Shown here piece by piece: positions 17,190-24,152 of a DNA stretch of 64,000 nucleotides. The notes beneath the pieces were generated by a model. It ran no database searches. It was given only the letters and a program-made list of their open reading frames with translations, and was not told where the DNA came from. A program made the position numbers and the translations under genes. Within the stretch, counting starts at the first letter, position 1. Each line of letters begins with the position of its first letter. The stretch lies in NCBI RefSeq assembly GCF_002368295.1, contig NZ_AP018248.1:4620500-4684499 (forward strand), read 5' to 3'. The DNA is from Tolypothrix tenuis PCC 7101 (lineage in GTDB: Bacteria; Cyanobacteriota; Cyanobacteriia; Cyanobacteriales; Nostocaceae).

Positions 17190-17501
17190 ATGGCAGCTAT
17201 AGCATTAAGCGTATCTACTGTTAAGCCTCTAGGCGATCGCGTTTTCATCAAGGTTAGTGAATCTGAAGAGAAAACAACGGGAGGTATTTTCTTGCCTGAT
17301 AGCGCTAAAGAAAAGCCACAGGTGGGTGAAATTGTTGCAGTTGGCCCTGGTAAACGTCACGATAACGGCACCATTCACACTATAGATGTTGCCATTGGCG
17401 ATAAGGTTCTTTACTCCAAGTATGCAGGTACCGACATTAAGCTAGGTACAGAAGAGTATGTCCTCTTATCTGAAAAGGACATCTTGGCAATTGTTTCCTA
17501 G
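17190..17501 (+). CDS. groES: Co-chaperonin GroES
   Basis: A 103-residue GroES that caps the GroEL ring in the cytoplasm. Recognisable segments are VKPLGDRVFIKVSESEEKT, the mobile loop TTGGIFLPDSAKEKPQVGEI, and the C-terminal YAGTDIKLGTEEYVLLSEKD. It is the first gene of a groES-groEL pair, with GGAG about 8 bases before the ATG at 17190. No CIRCE element is seen upstream, but a sulfur-type operator candidate is, so regulation may differ from a housekeeping groESL. Confidence 0.96.
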   Translation: MAAIALSVSTVKPLGDRVFIKVSESEEKTTGGIFLPDSAKEKPQVGEIVAVGPGKRHDNGTIHTIDVAIGDKVLYSKYAGTDIKLGTEEYVLLSEKDILAIVS

Positions 17502-17619
17502 TTGATTGCCATTAGTTATTAATCATTTTTACTCCACAAGTCAAAAAGCGAATAGTGAATCAATAATCACATTCGCAATTGATGAAATTACACAATATTT
17601 AGAGAGAACTTGCATCACT

Positions 17620-19260
17620 ATGGCTAAACGCATCATTTACAACGAAAATGCTCGTCGCGCCTTGGAAAAAGGAATTGATATCCTCGCTGAAGCAGTAGCA
17701 GTTACCCTCGGCCCCAAAGGTCGTAACGTTGTTTTAGAAAAGAAATTTGGCGCACCCCAAATTGTGAATGATGGCGTTACCATCGCTAAAGAAATTGAAT
17801 TAGAAGATCACGTGGAAAACACAGGTGTATCTCTAATTCGTCAAGCTGCTTCTAAAACTAACGATGCTGCTGGAGACGGTACTACAACTGCAACTGTGTT
17901 GGCTCATGCCATTGTCAAAGAAGGTTTGCGGAACGTAGCTGCTGGTGCGAATGCCATTGAAATCAAACGCGGTATCGACAAAGCCACAGGCTTTCTCGTG
18001 GACAAGATTAAAGAACACGCCCGTCCTGTAGAAGATTCTAAAGCGATCGCACAGGTTGCAGCTATCTCTGCTGGTAACGATGAAGTTGTAGGTGCTTTAA
18101 TTGCTGAAGCCTTAGATAAAGTTGGTCGTGAAGGCGTTATTTCCTTAGAAGAAGGTAAGTCAGTCACCACCGAACTAGAAGTTACAGAAGGCTTGAACTT
18201 CGACAAGGGTTATATCTCTCCCTATTTTGCCACCGATGCCGAGCGCTTGGAAGCAGTATTCGATGAGCCTTTCTTGCTGTTAACAGATAAGAAAATCGCT
18301 TTAGTACAAGACCTCGTACCCGTACTTGAGCAAGTAGCGCGTGCTGGTCGTCCTTTGGTAATTATTGCCGAAGATATTGAAAAAGAAGCTTTAGCAACCT
18401 TGGTAGTTAACCGTTTGCGTGGTGTACTGAATGTAGCTGCTGTCAAAGCACCTGGATTTGGCGATCGCCGCAAAGCTATCTTAGAAGACATTGCCATTCT
18501 CACAGGCGGACAGTTAATTACCGAAGATGCTGGTCTAAGACTAGATGCTACTAAACTTGACCAACTCGGTAAAGCTCGCCGCATCACCATCACCAAAGAT
18601 AGCACCACCCTCGTAGCTGAAGGTAACGAGCAAGCTGTCAAAGCACGGGTAGAACAAATCCGTCGCCAAATCGAAGAAACAGAATCTTCCTACGATAAAG
18701 AAAAACTGCAAGAACGTTTAGCAAAACTCGCAGGTGGTGTTGCAGTCGTAAAAGTGGGTGCTGCGACAGAAACCGAACTCAAAGACCGCAAACTACGTCT
18801 GGAAGATGCGATCAACGCCACTAAAGCTGCTGTAGAAGAGGGTATTGTTCCCGGTGGCGGTACAACACTGGCACATTTAGCCCCTGGCTTGCAAGAATGG
18901 GCAAAAACTAACCTAGTCAATGAAGAATTAACAGGCGCATTGATTGTATCTCGCGCACTGTCTGCACCTCTCAAGAGAATTGCTGAAAACGCCGGTCAAA
19001 ACGGTGCAGTAATTGCAGAACGAGTCAAAGAAAAAGAATTCAACGTTGGTTATGATGCAACCACTGGTGAATTTGTAGATTTGTTTGAAGCTGGAATCGT
19101 TGATCCCGCCAAAGTAACCCGTTCCGCAGTGCAAAATGCTGCATCAATTGCAGGTATGGTACTAACCACCGAAGCCATTGTAGTTGACAAACCAGAACCG
19201 AAGGATGCTGCACCTGCTGCACCCGGTGGCGGTGGCTTAGGTGGCGATTTCGATTACTAA
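17620..19260 (+). CDS. groEL: Chaperonin GroEL
   Basis: A 546-residue chaperonin forming the 14-mer folding chamber. Conserved parts are AVAVTLGPKGRNVVLEKKFG, the nucleotide loop NDAAGDGTTTATVLA, and VEEGIVPGGGTTLAHLAP. The C-terminus GGGGLGGDFDY is Gly-rich rather than the GGM-type tail. The true start is the ATG at 17620; the frame extends upstream to 17506 without family similarity. The groES-groEL gap is 118 bases. The copy is flanked on both sides by organosulfur genes, so a client link to those oxygenases is possible but inferred. Confidence 0.96.
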   Translation: MAKRIIYNENARRALEKGIDILAEAVAVTLGPKGRNVVLEKKFGAPQIVNDGVTIAKEIELEDHVENTGVSLIRQAASKTNDAAGDGTTTATVLAHAIVKEGLRNVAAGANAIEIKRGIDKATGFLVDKIKEHARPVEDSKAIAQVAAISAGNDEVVGALIAEALDKVGREGVISLEEGKSVTTELEVTEGLNFDKGYISPYFATDAERLEAVFDEPFLLLTDKKIALVQDLVPVLEQVARAGRPLVIIAEDIEKEALATLVVNRLRGVLNVAAVKAPGFGDRRKAILEDIAILTGGQLITEDAGLRLDATKLDQLGKARRITITKDSTTLVAEGNEQAVKARVEQIRRQIEETESSYDKEKLQERLAKLAGGVAVVKVGAATETELKDRKLRLEDAINATKAAVEEGIVPGGGTTLAHLAPGLQEWAKTNLVNEELTGALIVSRALSAPLKRIAENAGQNGAVIAERVKEKEFNVGYDATTGEFVDLFEAGIVDPAKVTRSAVQNAASIAGMVLTTEAIVVDKPEPKDAAPAAPGGGGLGGDFDY

Positions 19261-19310
19261 TCCTGAATTGGTTGTAAAACAATAGGTTTTGGGTCTTTTG
19301 TAATCCTCAG

Positions 19311-19345
19311 GGGCGATCGCCAAATATTGCGATCGCCTCTTTACT
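19311..19345 (+). terminator. HIP1-pair hairpin terminator after groEL
   Basis: GGCGATCGC-caaatatt-GCGATCGCC followed by TCTTTACTT. Two HIP1 octamers form the arms of a 9-bp stem 50 bases after the groEL stop. The same design appears at 44889-44932. Confidence 0.65.
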
Positions 19346-19354
19346 TACGATTTT

Positions 19355-19444
19355 AGGGCTTACGCATACTCTACAAACTCTTGGCGTTCTTGGCGTCTTG
19401 GCGGTTCATTAATTTAGGCTTTTGGGAATTTTTGTGTAAGTCCT
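19355..19444. mobile_element. MITE-like element related to 15524-15660
   Basis: Ends AGGGCTTACGCA and TGTGTAAGTCCT are imperfect inverted repeats of the same family as the element at 15524. The interior differs and contains TTGGCGT-type repeats. Non-coding. Confidence 0.5.
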
Positions 19445-19506
19445 AGACTTCTCTTCCTTCTCTCTATAACCACCCATTTCCAGGTGACTCATAAAATATG
19501 TTTTTT

Positions 19507-19576
19507 CTCTGCGCCTCTGCGCTCTCTGCGGTTTAAAAATAATTTATCTAACCACAGAGACGCAGAGAACACAGAG
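19507..19576. repeat. GCAGAG inverted dispersed repeat
   Basis: CTCTGCGCCTCTGCG...CTGCGG and ACCACAGAGACGCAGAGAAC form an imperfect long hairpin around an AT-rich loop. Related sequence occurs at 11990-12020. Confidence 0.55.
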
Positions 19577-19787
19577 ATAAGAGATTAATTTGCAATATTT
19601 AATTTTGAAAACCTAATAATTAGGGTATCATATTATCTGAAATCTTATCTTTATCTATACTGTTTAAACTTGCTTGCCGACTTACGCAACCAAAAAACAT
19701 GAAATCGACCCCCCCAGACTCATCTGCGGGGTTATTAATTTTGAATTCCCCAAACAGGGTGCAACTACCAACAAGGAGGAAAAACAA

Positions 19788-21452
19788 TTGCTCACAGTCG
19801 ATAGCGAAACAGAACTACAACTAACCGCCGATGTGCTGGTAATTGGTGGCGGGCCCGCCGCAGCATGGGCCGCATCAGCAGCAGCCGCCCAAGGTGTAAA
19901 AGTCATCATTGCAGATAAAGGCTATTTGGGTACGAGTGGAGCCGCAGCTGCCAGTGGTAATGGCATCATGGCCCCTTCTCCAGAAAATTGGGACAAAGTT
20001 GTATCAGAACGTTACCGCATTGGAAAAAACCTCGCTAATTTACGTTGGATTGAACGTGTCATTGAAAAAACTTGGCTAAGTTTGCCCCTAGTAGAAGATT
20101 GGGGCTATCGTTTCCCTAAAGAAAATGGGGAATCCGTGCGCCAAAGTTATTATGGCCCGGAATATATGCGGGTACTTCGCAAACACCTGTTGCGTGTGGG
20201 CGTGCAAATTCTTGACCAAAGCCCCGCTTTAGAACTGTTATTAGCTGAAGATGGCTCTGTAGCTGGCGCTAGAGGTGTACAAAGGCAAAATAATCGCACT
20301 TATACCGTTCGCGCTGGTGCAGTAGTTTTAGCAAATGGCGGTTGTGCATACTTGAGTAAAGCTTTAGGTTGCAATACCAATACAGGTGATGGACTGCTGA
20401 TGGCTGTAGAGGCTGGCGGCGAACTCTCCAGTATGGAAGCTTCTAATCACTATGCCATCTCGACCGCTTTTAATGCCACAGTCACAAGGGGTGTTCCTTT
20501 TGGCTGGGCTAGTTACAGCGATGAAGCAGGTAACGATTTAGGCGGTTATATCAATGGTCGTCGCGATCCCGCATTCCTTCCCAATGCTCTCTTAAAAGGC
20601 CCGGTTTATGCTCGTTTGGATCGAGCTACGCCTGAAGTCAAAGCCGTAATTGAAAAATCGCATTTCATCGCGTATCTACCCTATAAAAAAGCTGGTATTG
20701 ACCCCTATACAGAACGAGTACCTGTAACCTTGGTTCTAGAAGGTACGGTTCGGGGTACTGGTGGAATTCGGATTATCAATGATAGTTGCGGGACAAAAGT
20801 ACCCGGACTTTACGCCGCAGGTGATGCAGCATCACGGGAATTTTTAGCCGGTTTAGCTTCTGGGGGTGGTGGCCCTAATGCTGCTTGGGCAATATCTACA
20901 GGACAATGGGCGGGAGAAGGTGCAGCAACTTTTGCGAAAAGTTTGGGCGATCGCGCTCATGAAAGAGTTGTGTATCCTGCTGGACAGGCGGGAATGCGTT
21001 CGCCGAAGGCGGAGCGTAGCGCCTCGCAATCTCTCACCTCGGAAACATTCGATAGTCAGGCGATCGTGCGTGGTGTTCAAGCGGAGGTATTCCCCTTAGA
21101 GAAGAATTACCTGCGTTCTGAGCAGAAACTACTAGATTCTCTCGCAAAATTAGAAACTTTGTGGCAGCAAGTACAAGAGAACCCGAAACAAGATACTGTG
21201 CGTGATATCGAATTTTCTCGCAGAGCTGCTGCGCTGACTGCTGTAGCAAGATGGGGATATTTTAGCGCTTTACATCGCAAAGAAAGCCGCAGCGAACATA
21301 TTCGCATAGACTATCCCGAAACCGATCCCAATCAGCGTTATTACCAAGCCACAGGCGGTTTAAATAAGCTGTGGGTAAGACGGGATTGGATTACAGATGA
21401 GACTACGACATCACCAGTATTAACAACTCAAACTACAGCCTCAGTATCATGA
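19788..21452 (+). CDS. FAD-dependent oxidoreductase, SdhA/AprA-like flavoprotein
   Basis: A 554-residue flavoprotein of the fumarate reductase/succinate dehydrogenase/APS-reductase fold. The FAD motif is TADVLVIGGGPAAAWAASAA; later segments are GTSGAAAASGNGIM, VVLANGGCAYLSKALGCNTN, GLYAAGDAASREFLAGLASG and ALTAVARWGYFSALHRKESR. Translation most likely begins at the TTG at 19788, 8 bases after AAGGAGGA; the frame is open further upstream to 19674 but without family similarity. It overlaps a two-cluster ferredoxin gene by ATGA, a pairing like AprA-AprB. Residues around MRSPKAERSASQ come from a repeat inserted in frame. The substrate is unknown; a sulfur compound is inferred. Confidence 0.82.
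   Translation: MLTVDSETELQLTADVLVIGGGPAAAWAASAAAAQGVKVIIADKGYLGTSGAAAASGNGIMAPSPENWDKVVSERYRIGKNLANLRWIERVIEKTWLSLPLVEDWGYRFPKENGESVRQSYYGPEYMRVLRKHLLRVGVQILDQSPALELLLAEDGSVAGARGVQRQNNRTYTVRAGAVVLANGGCAYLSKALGCNTNTGDGLLMAVEAGGELSSMEASNHYAISTAFNATVTRGVPFGWASYSDEAGNDLGGYINGRRDPAFLPNALLKGPVYARLDRATPEVKAVIEKSHFIAYLPYKKAGIDPYTERVPVTLVLEGTVRGTGGIRIINDSCGTKVPGLYAAGDAASREFLAGLASGGGGPNAAWAISTGQWAGEGAATFAKSLGDRAHERVVYPAGQAGMRSPKAERSASQSLTSETFDSQAIVRGVQAEVFPLEKNYLRSEQKLLDSLAKLETLWQQVQENPKQDTVRDIEFSRRAAALTAVARWGYFSALHRKESRSEHIRIDYPETDPNQRYYQATGGLNKLWVRRDWITDETTTSPVLTTQTTASVS
20995..21028. repeat. Small dispersed repeat inside the flavoprotein gene
   Basis: The GC-rich palindromic block TGCGTTCGCCGAAGGCGGAG continuing to 21028 is a common Nostocales-type small repeat. 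It is translated in frame as about 11 residues in a variable linker, and is GC-richer than the surrounding gene. Confidence 0.6.
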
Positions 21453-21790
21453 TCGAGCTTGTCAGCCATCAACTCTGCATTAATTGTAATGTCTGCGTTC
21501 AAGTTTGCCCTACCAATGTCTTTGACGCAGTTCCCAACCAACCACCTGCGATCGCGCGTCAGGAAGACTGTCAAACTTGTTTTATGTGTGAAGCATACTG
21601 TCCAGCAGATGCGCTCTATGTTGCACCCCAATCTCATACCAATGTTGCAGTCAACGAGGATGAGTTAATTGAAAGTGGGATTATGGGTGAATATCGTCGC
21701 ATCTTAGGTTGGGGATATGGTAGAAAAAACAACAGTGAATTAGACACTGCTCATAAATTGCGCCAACTACCACGACCTTATCAAAGTTAG
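21449..21790 (+). CDS. 2[4Fe-4S] ferredoxin-type protein
   Basis: A 113-residue iron-sulfur protein with two complete clusters: Cys10, 13, 16, 20 (CINCNVCVQVCP) and Cys41, 44, 47, 51 (CQTCFMCEAYCP). A C-terminal 60-residue tail lacks cysteines, somewhat like the AprB tail. Its ATG overlaps the flavoprotein stop (ATGA), so the two are translationally coupled and likely form an electron-transfer complex. It would pass electrons between the FAD protein and a cellular carrier; direction is not known. Confidence 0.88.
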   Translation: MIELVSHQLCINCNVCVQVCPTNVFDAVPNQPPAIARQEDCQTCFMCEAYCPADALYVAPQSHTNVAVNEDELIESGIMGEYRRILGWGYGRKNNSELDTAHKLRQLPRPYQS

Positions 21791-21839
21791 TTGACGTTTG
21801 ACTGTTAATACCAATTTAATCTGAAGTTGCACATATCTA

Positions 21840-21924
21840 GATCCCCCTAAATCCCCCTTCAAAAGGGGGACTTTGATAAATGTTTTCTGATTCCCCCCTT
21901 TTTTAAGGGGGGTTAGGGGGGATC
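21840..21924. repeat. CCCCCTAAATCCCCC palindromic repeat
   Basis: GATCCCCCTAA ... TTAGGGGGGATC, with internal CCCCCTTCAAAAGGGGG and CCCCCCTTTTTTAAGGGGGG hairpins. This is a familiar cyanobacterial dispersed repeat that may also terminate the ferredoxin transcript. Confidence 0.65.
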
Positions 21925-21998
21925 GAATTCTATGCAGCTTTATAAAGAATTAGTATAAAGATTTGAAACGAAATAATTTCTTTTGTCGTTTTTCATAA

Positions 21999-22646
21999 AT
22001 GAAGCATCTTTGTGTCATTTTTGATTTGGATGGAACTTTAGTTGATAGCGAAAAGCTTTGTAACCAAGCATTTATCGATTTGCTACCTTTTATTAATGAA
22101 TCAGTTGACAGTCTAATTTGTCGATATCGTGGCAGAAAATTAGCTTTAATTTTAGCGGATATAGAAATAAGATATAGCGTAAAGCTGCCGATAGATTTTG
22201 AAGCAACATATCGTCAAAAAGTGAATGAATTATTTGAATTTTATTTGCAGCCAGTAACAGGCGTTCCAGAGATGCTACAAAAGCTAGAATATCCTATTTG
22301 TGTTGCCTCAAGTGCGCCTATCGCTAAAATTCGTCAGGCTTTAAATGTCACAAATCTATCCCATTATTTTGGCGATAGCTTGTTTAGTTCTTATGAGGTA
22401 TGCTCGTGGAAACCCGACCCAGGTTTATTTTTATACGCAGCTAAGAAAATGGGATTTCTGCCCGAATCTTGTGTTGTCATTGAGGATAGTGATGTGGGAA
22501 TTCAAGCTGCAAATTCAGCCGGAATTTATGCTTTGAAATATTCAACAGAGGAGAAAGCAGAGACACAAAATAATGTGTTTTCTCATATGAAATATCTGGG
22601 AAAGCGGCTTGATAATATTTATGCGATGAAATGCGATCGCTCATAA
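21999..22646 (+). CDS. HAD-superfamily phosphatase (beta-phosphoglucomutase-like)
   Basis: A 215-residue haloacid dehalogenase-like hydrolase. Motif I is IFDLDGTLVDSE (nucleophile Asp and acid/base Asp), motif II is in CVASSAP, motif III is the Lys in WKPDPGLFLYAAKK and motif IV is VVIEDSDVGIQAA. The helical cap follows motif I. Likely substrates are sugar phosphates or other small phosphomonoesters. A related HAD gene lies at 27656-28300, so the island carries two paralogues flanking the sulfatase operon. Confidence 0.87.
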   Translation: MKHLCVIFDLDGTLVDSEKLCNQAFIDLLPFINESVDSLICRYRGRKLALILADIEIRYSVKLPIDFEATYRQKVNELFEFYLQPVTGVPEMLQKLEYPICVASSAPIAKIRQALNVTNLSHYFGDSLFSSYEVCSWKPDPGLFLYAAKKMGFLPESCVVIEDSDVGIQAANSAGIYALKYSTEEKAETQNNVFSHMKYLGKRLDNIYAMKCDRS

Positions 22647-22821
22647 AATAGCCCAGGATATGTAATAAGTTAATAGCTTTTGGTGACAGGGCATATCGAG
22701 AATCGTTGCCTGAATCAGGAATCCTTCTATTGCGATAGCCGATGATTTGTCAGGCTATATCAATGCCCGTAAACAAAGTTCTTGACTTATTTTTCCTTAA
22801 GAGGTAGGTTATCAATATTGC

Positions 22822-22859
22822 TTTAAATACGGTAAAACTATCAATATATAGTATGATGC
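22822..22859. promoter_or_regulatory. Putative sulfur-regulon operator, site E
   Basis: AAATACGGTAAAA resembles the left half of site A, and GTAT follows at the same 20-base spacing. The right half is weak. It lies about 245-280 bases before the start of the FGE gene. Confidence 0.4.
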
Positions 22860-22921
22860 AAATTTAAAACAAGATAAACTTTTTTAAAATAGCGCATATT
22901 CATGGCAATTTTCAATAAATA

Positions 22922-22953
22922 AAAAACTCCACCCACAAGGGGATGGAGTTTTT
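22922..22953. repeat. ACTCCA/TGGAGT hairpin
   Basis: AAAAACTCCA and TGGAGTTTTT form a 10-bp stem around cccacaagggga and end in T's, so it can act as a terminator. Its core is the same as in the dispersed repeats at 23011 and 63647. Confidence 0.55.
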
Positions 22954-23010
22954 GGGCATGGGGAATGGGGCATGGGGAAGAAATCACCAATGCCCAATGC
23001 CCAATGCCCC
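22954..23010. repeat. Heptamer-like GGGCAT repeats
   Basis: GGGCATGGGGAATGGGGCAT-type units, then complementary TGCCCAATGCCCAATGCCCC. The two halves could pair. Confidence 0.6.
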
Positions 23011-23067
23011 AAGCGGCGGGGCGGCTGTCCCTCTCCACCCACAAGGGGATGGAGTTTCCCGCCGCTT
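23011..23067. repeat. Structured dispersed repeat, copy 1
   Basis: The closing stem AAGCGGCGGG / CCCGCCGCTT encloses a core CTCTCCACCCACAAGGGGAT. A second copy in the opposite orientation at 63647-63704 keeps the core but has a different, still complementary, closing stem. Confidence 0.6.
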
Positions 23068-23102
23068 TCAATTAATAGACTGATGAATATTTATCAGCAA
23101 TA

Positions 23103-24152
23103 TTGAGTCTGAATTTTGATTTCTTCTTGTTAACAGTCAACACCACTGTGTTAAGGAAAAGTTTTTTAGCGCTGTTATTGGTTATAGGAGTAGCAATGTC
23201 TACGGCGATTCCTCCCGCTTTTGCTGCTACCGCTAATCCCTGTCCTCCAGAAATGGTAATGATTCCTGGTGGAACATTTACGATGGGATCGGATAATTCC
23301 GGTTATATAGAAGAACTCTCAGCACAAGAAGTAAGAGTTAGTTCATTTTGTATCGATAAATACGAGGTCACAAACTCCCAATTTGCAGAGTTTGTCAAAG
23401 CGACGGGGTATTTAACAGTTGCAGAGCGTCCTTTATCAAAAGAACAGTTTCCCGACTTACCAGATGAGCAGAGATTACCCGGTTCTTTAGTGTTTGCAAT
23501 AGTACAACCAGAAGCAAAACCACTGAGTTGGTGGCATTGGCAGACTGGAGCGAATTGGCGACATCCATTTGGCAAAGAAAGTGCTATCGCCCATCAAGAT
23601 AACTATCCAGTTGTTCATATTGCTTACGAAGATGCTGTAGCTTATGCCCAATGGGTAGGAAAATCACTACCGACAGAAGCCCAATGGGAATACGCCGCCC
23701 GTGGTGGGTTAGATGCTGCAACTTATGCTTGGGGCGATCAATATTCGGAGAAAAAAGCCAATACTTGGCAAGGAATATTTCCCTTTTTCAATACTCAAAA
23801 AGATGGTTACACAGGTATTGCCCCTGTTGGTTCCTTTCCACCCAACGGTTATGGACTTTATGACATGACCGGTAATGTTTGGGAATTAACATCTGATTGG
23901 TTTATGCCAGGACATAACCACAAAACCCACAGTGTTAATCCTACAGGCCCAGAACAAAGTTTTGACCCCAATAAACCTACCGAGAAAGCCCTACACGTTA
24001 TCAAAGGTGGCTCTTATTTGTGTGCTACTAACTATTGCAGCCGTTTCCGTCCTGCAGCGAGAGAATCTCAAGCGCCGGATACGGGAACAACTCATATCGG
24101 ATTTCGCTTAGTAAAGAACCTGACTACAGAAAGGATGAAGAATGAAGTTTAA
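23103..24152 (+). CDS. Exported formylglycine-generating enzyme (SUMF1/FGE family)
   Basis: About 335-349 residues. The N-terminus KSFLALLLVIGVAMSTAIPP and the following A-F-A look like a signal peptide, so it should act outside the cytoplasm. FGE oxidises the active-site Cys of sulfatases to formylglycine. Catalytic copper-binding cysteines are present as Cys307 and Cys312 in GGSYLCATNYCSRFRPAAR, and PCPPEMVMIPGGTFTMGSD is the family N-terminal motif. The start is unsure: TTG at 23103 or GTG at 23148, the latter giving a compact signal peptide. The stop overlaps the sulfatase start, which identifies the substrate. Confidence 0.9.
   Translation: MSLNFDFFLLTVNTTVLRKSFLALLLVIGVAMSTAIPPAFAATANPCPPEMVMIPGGTFTMGSDNSGYIEELSAQEVRVSSFCIDKYEVTNSQFAEFVKATGYLTVAERPLSKEQFPDLPDEQRLPGSLVFAIVQPEAKPLSWWHWQTGANWRHPFGKESAIAHQDNYPVVHIAYEDAVAYAQWVGKSLPTEAQWEYAARGGLDAATYAWGDQYSEKKANTWQGIFPFFNTQKDGYTGIAPVGSFPPNGYGLYDMTGNVWELTSDWFMPGHNHKTHSVNPTGPEQSFDPNKPTEKALHVIKGGSYLCATNYCSRFRPAARESQAPDTGTTHIGFRLVKNLTTERMKNEV

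Larger units (their letters stand above)
19261..19787. other. Repeat-rich gap after groEL
   Basis: It holds a HIP1-based terminator (19311-19345), a MITE-like element (19355-19444) and a GCAGAGA-type hairpin repeat (19507-19576). The ribosome-binding site of the next gene, AAGGAGGA, is at 19773-19780. No operator of the TACGGT type was found here. Confidence 0.6.
22647..23102. other. Regulatory and repeat region before the sulfatase operon
   Basis: No gene is seen. It holds operator candidate E (22822-22859), a hairpin at 22922-22953, heptamer-like repeats at 22954-23010 and a structured dispersed repeat at 23011-23067. Confidence 0.6.

Noticed and set aside
18222..18641. Antisense open frame within groEL
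   Set aside because: Shadow of the strongly conserved groEL frame; low-complexity Ser/Arg/Ala composition.
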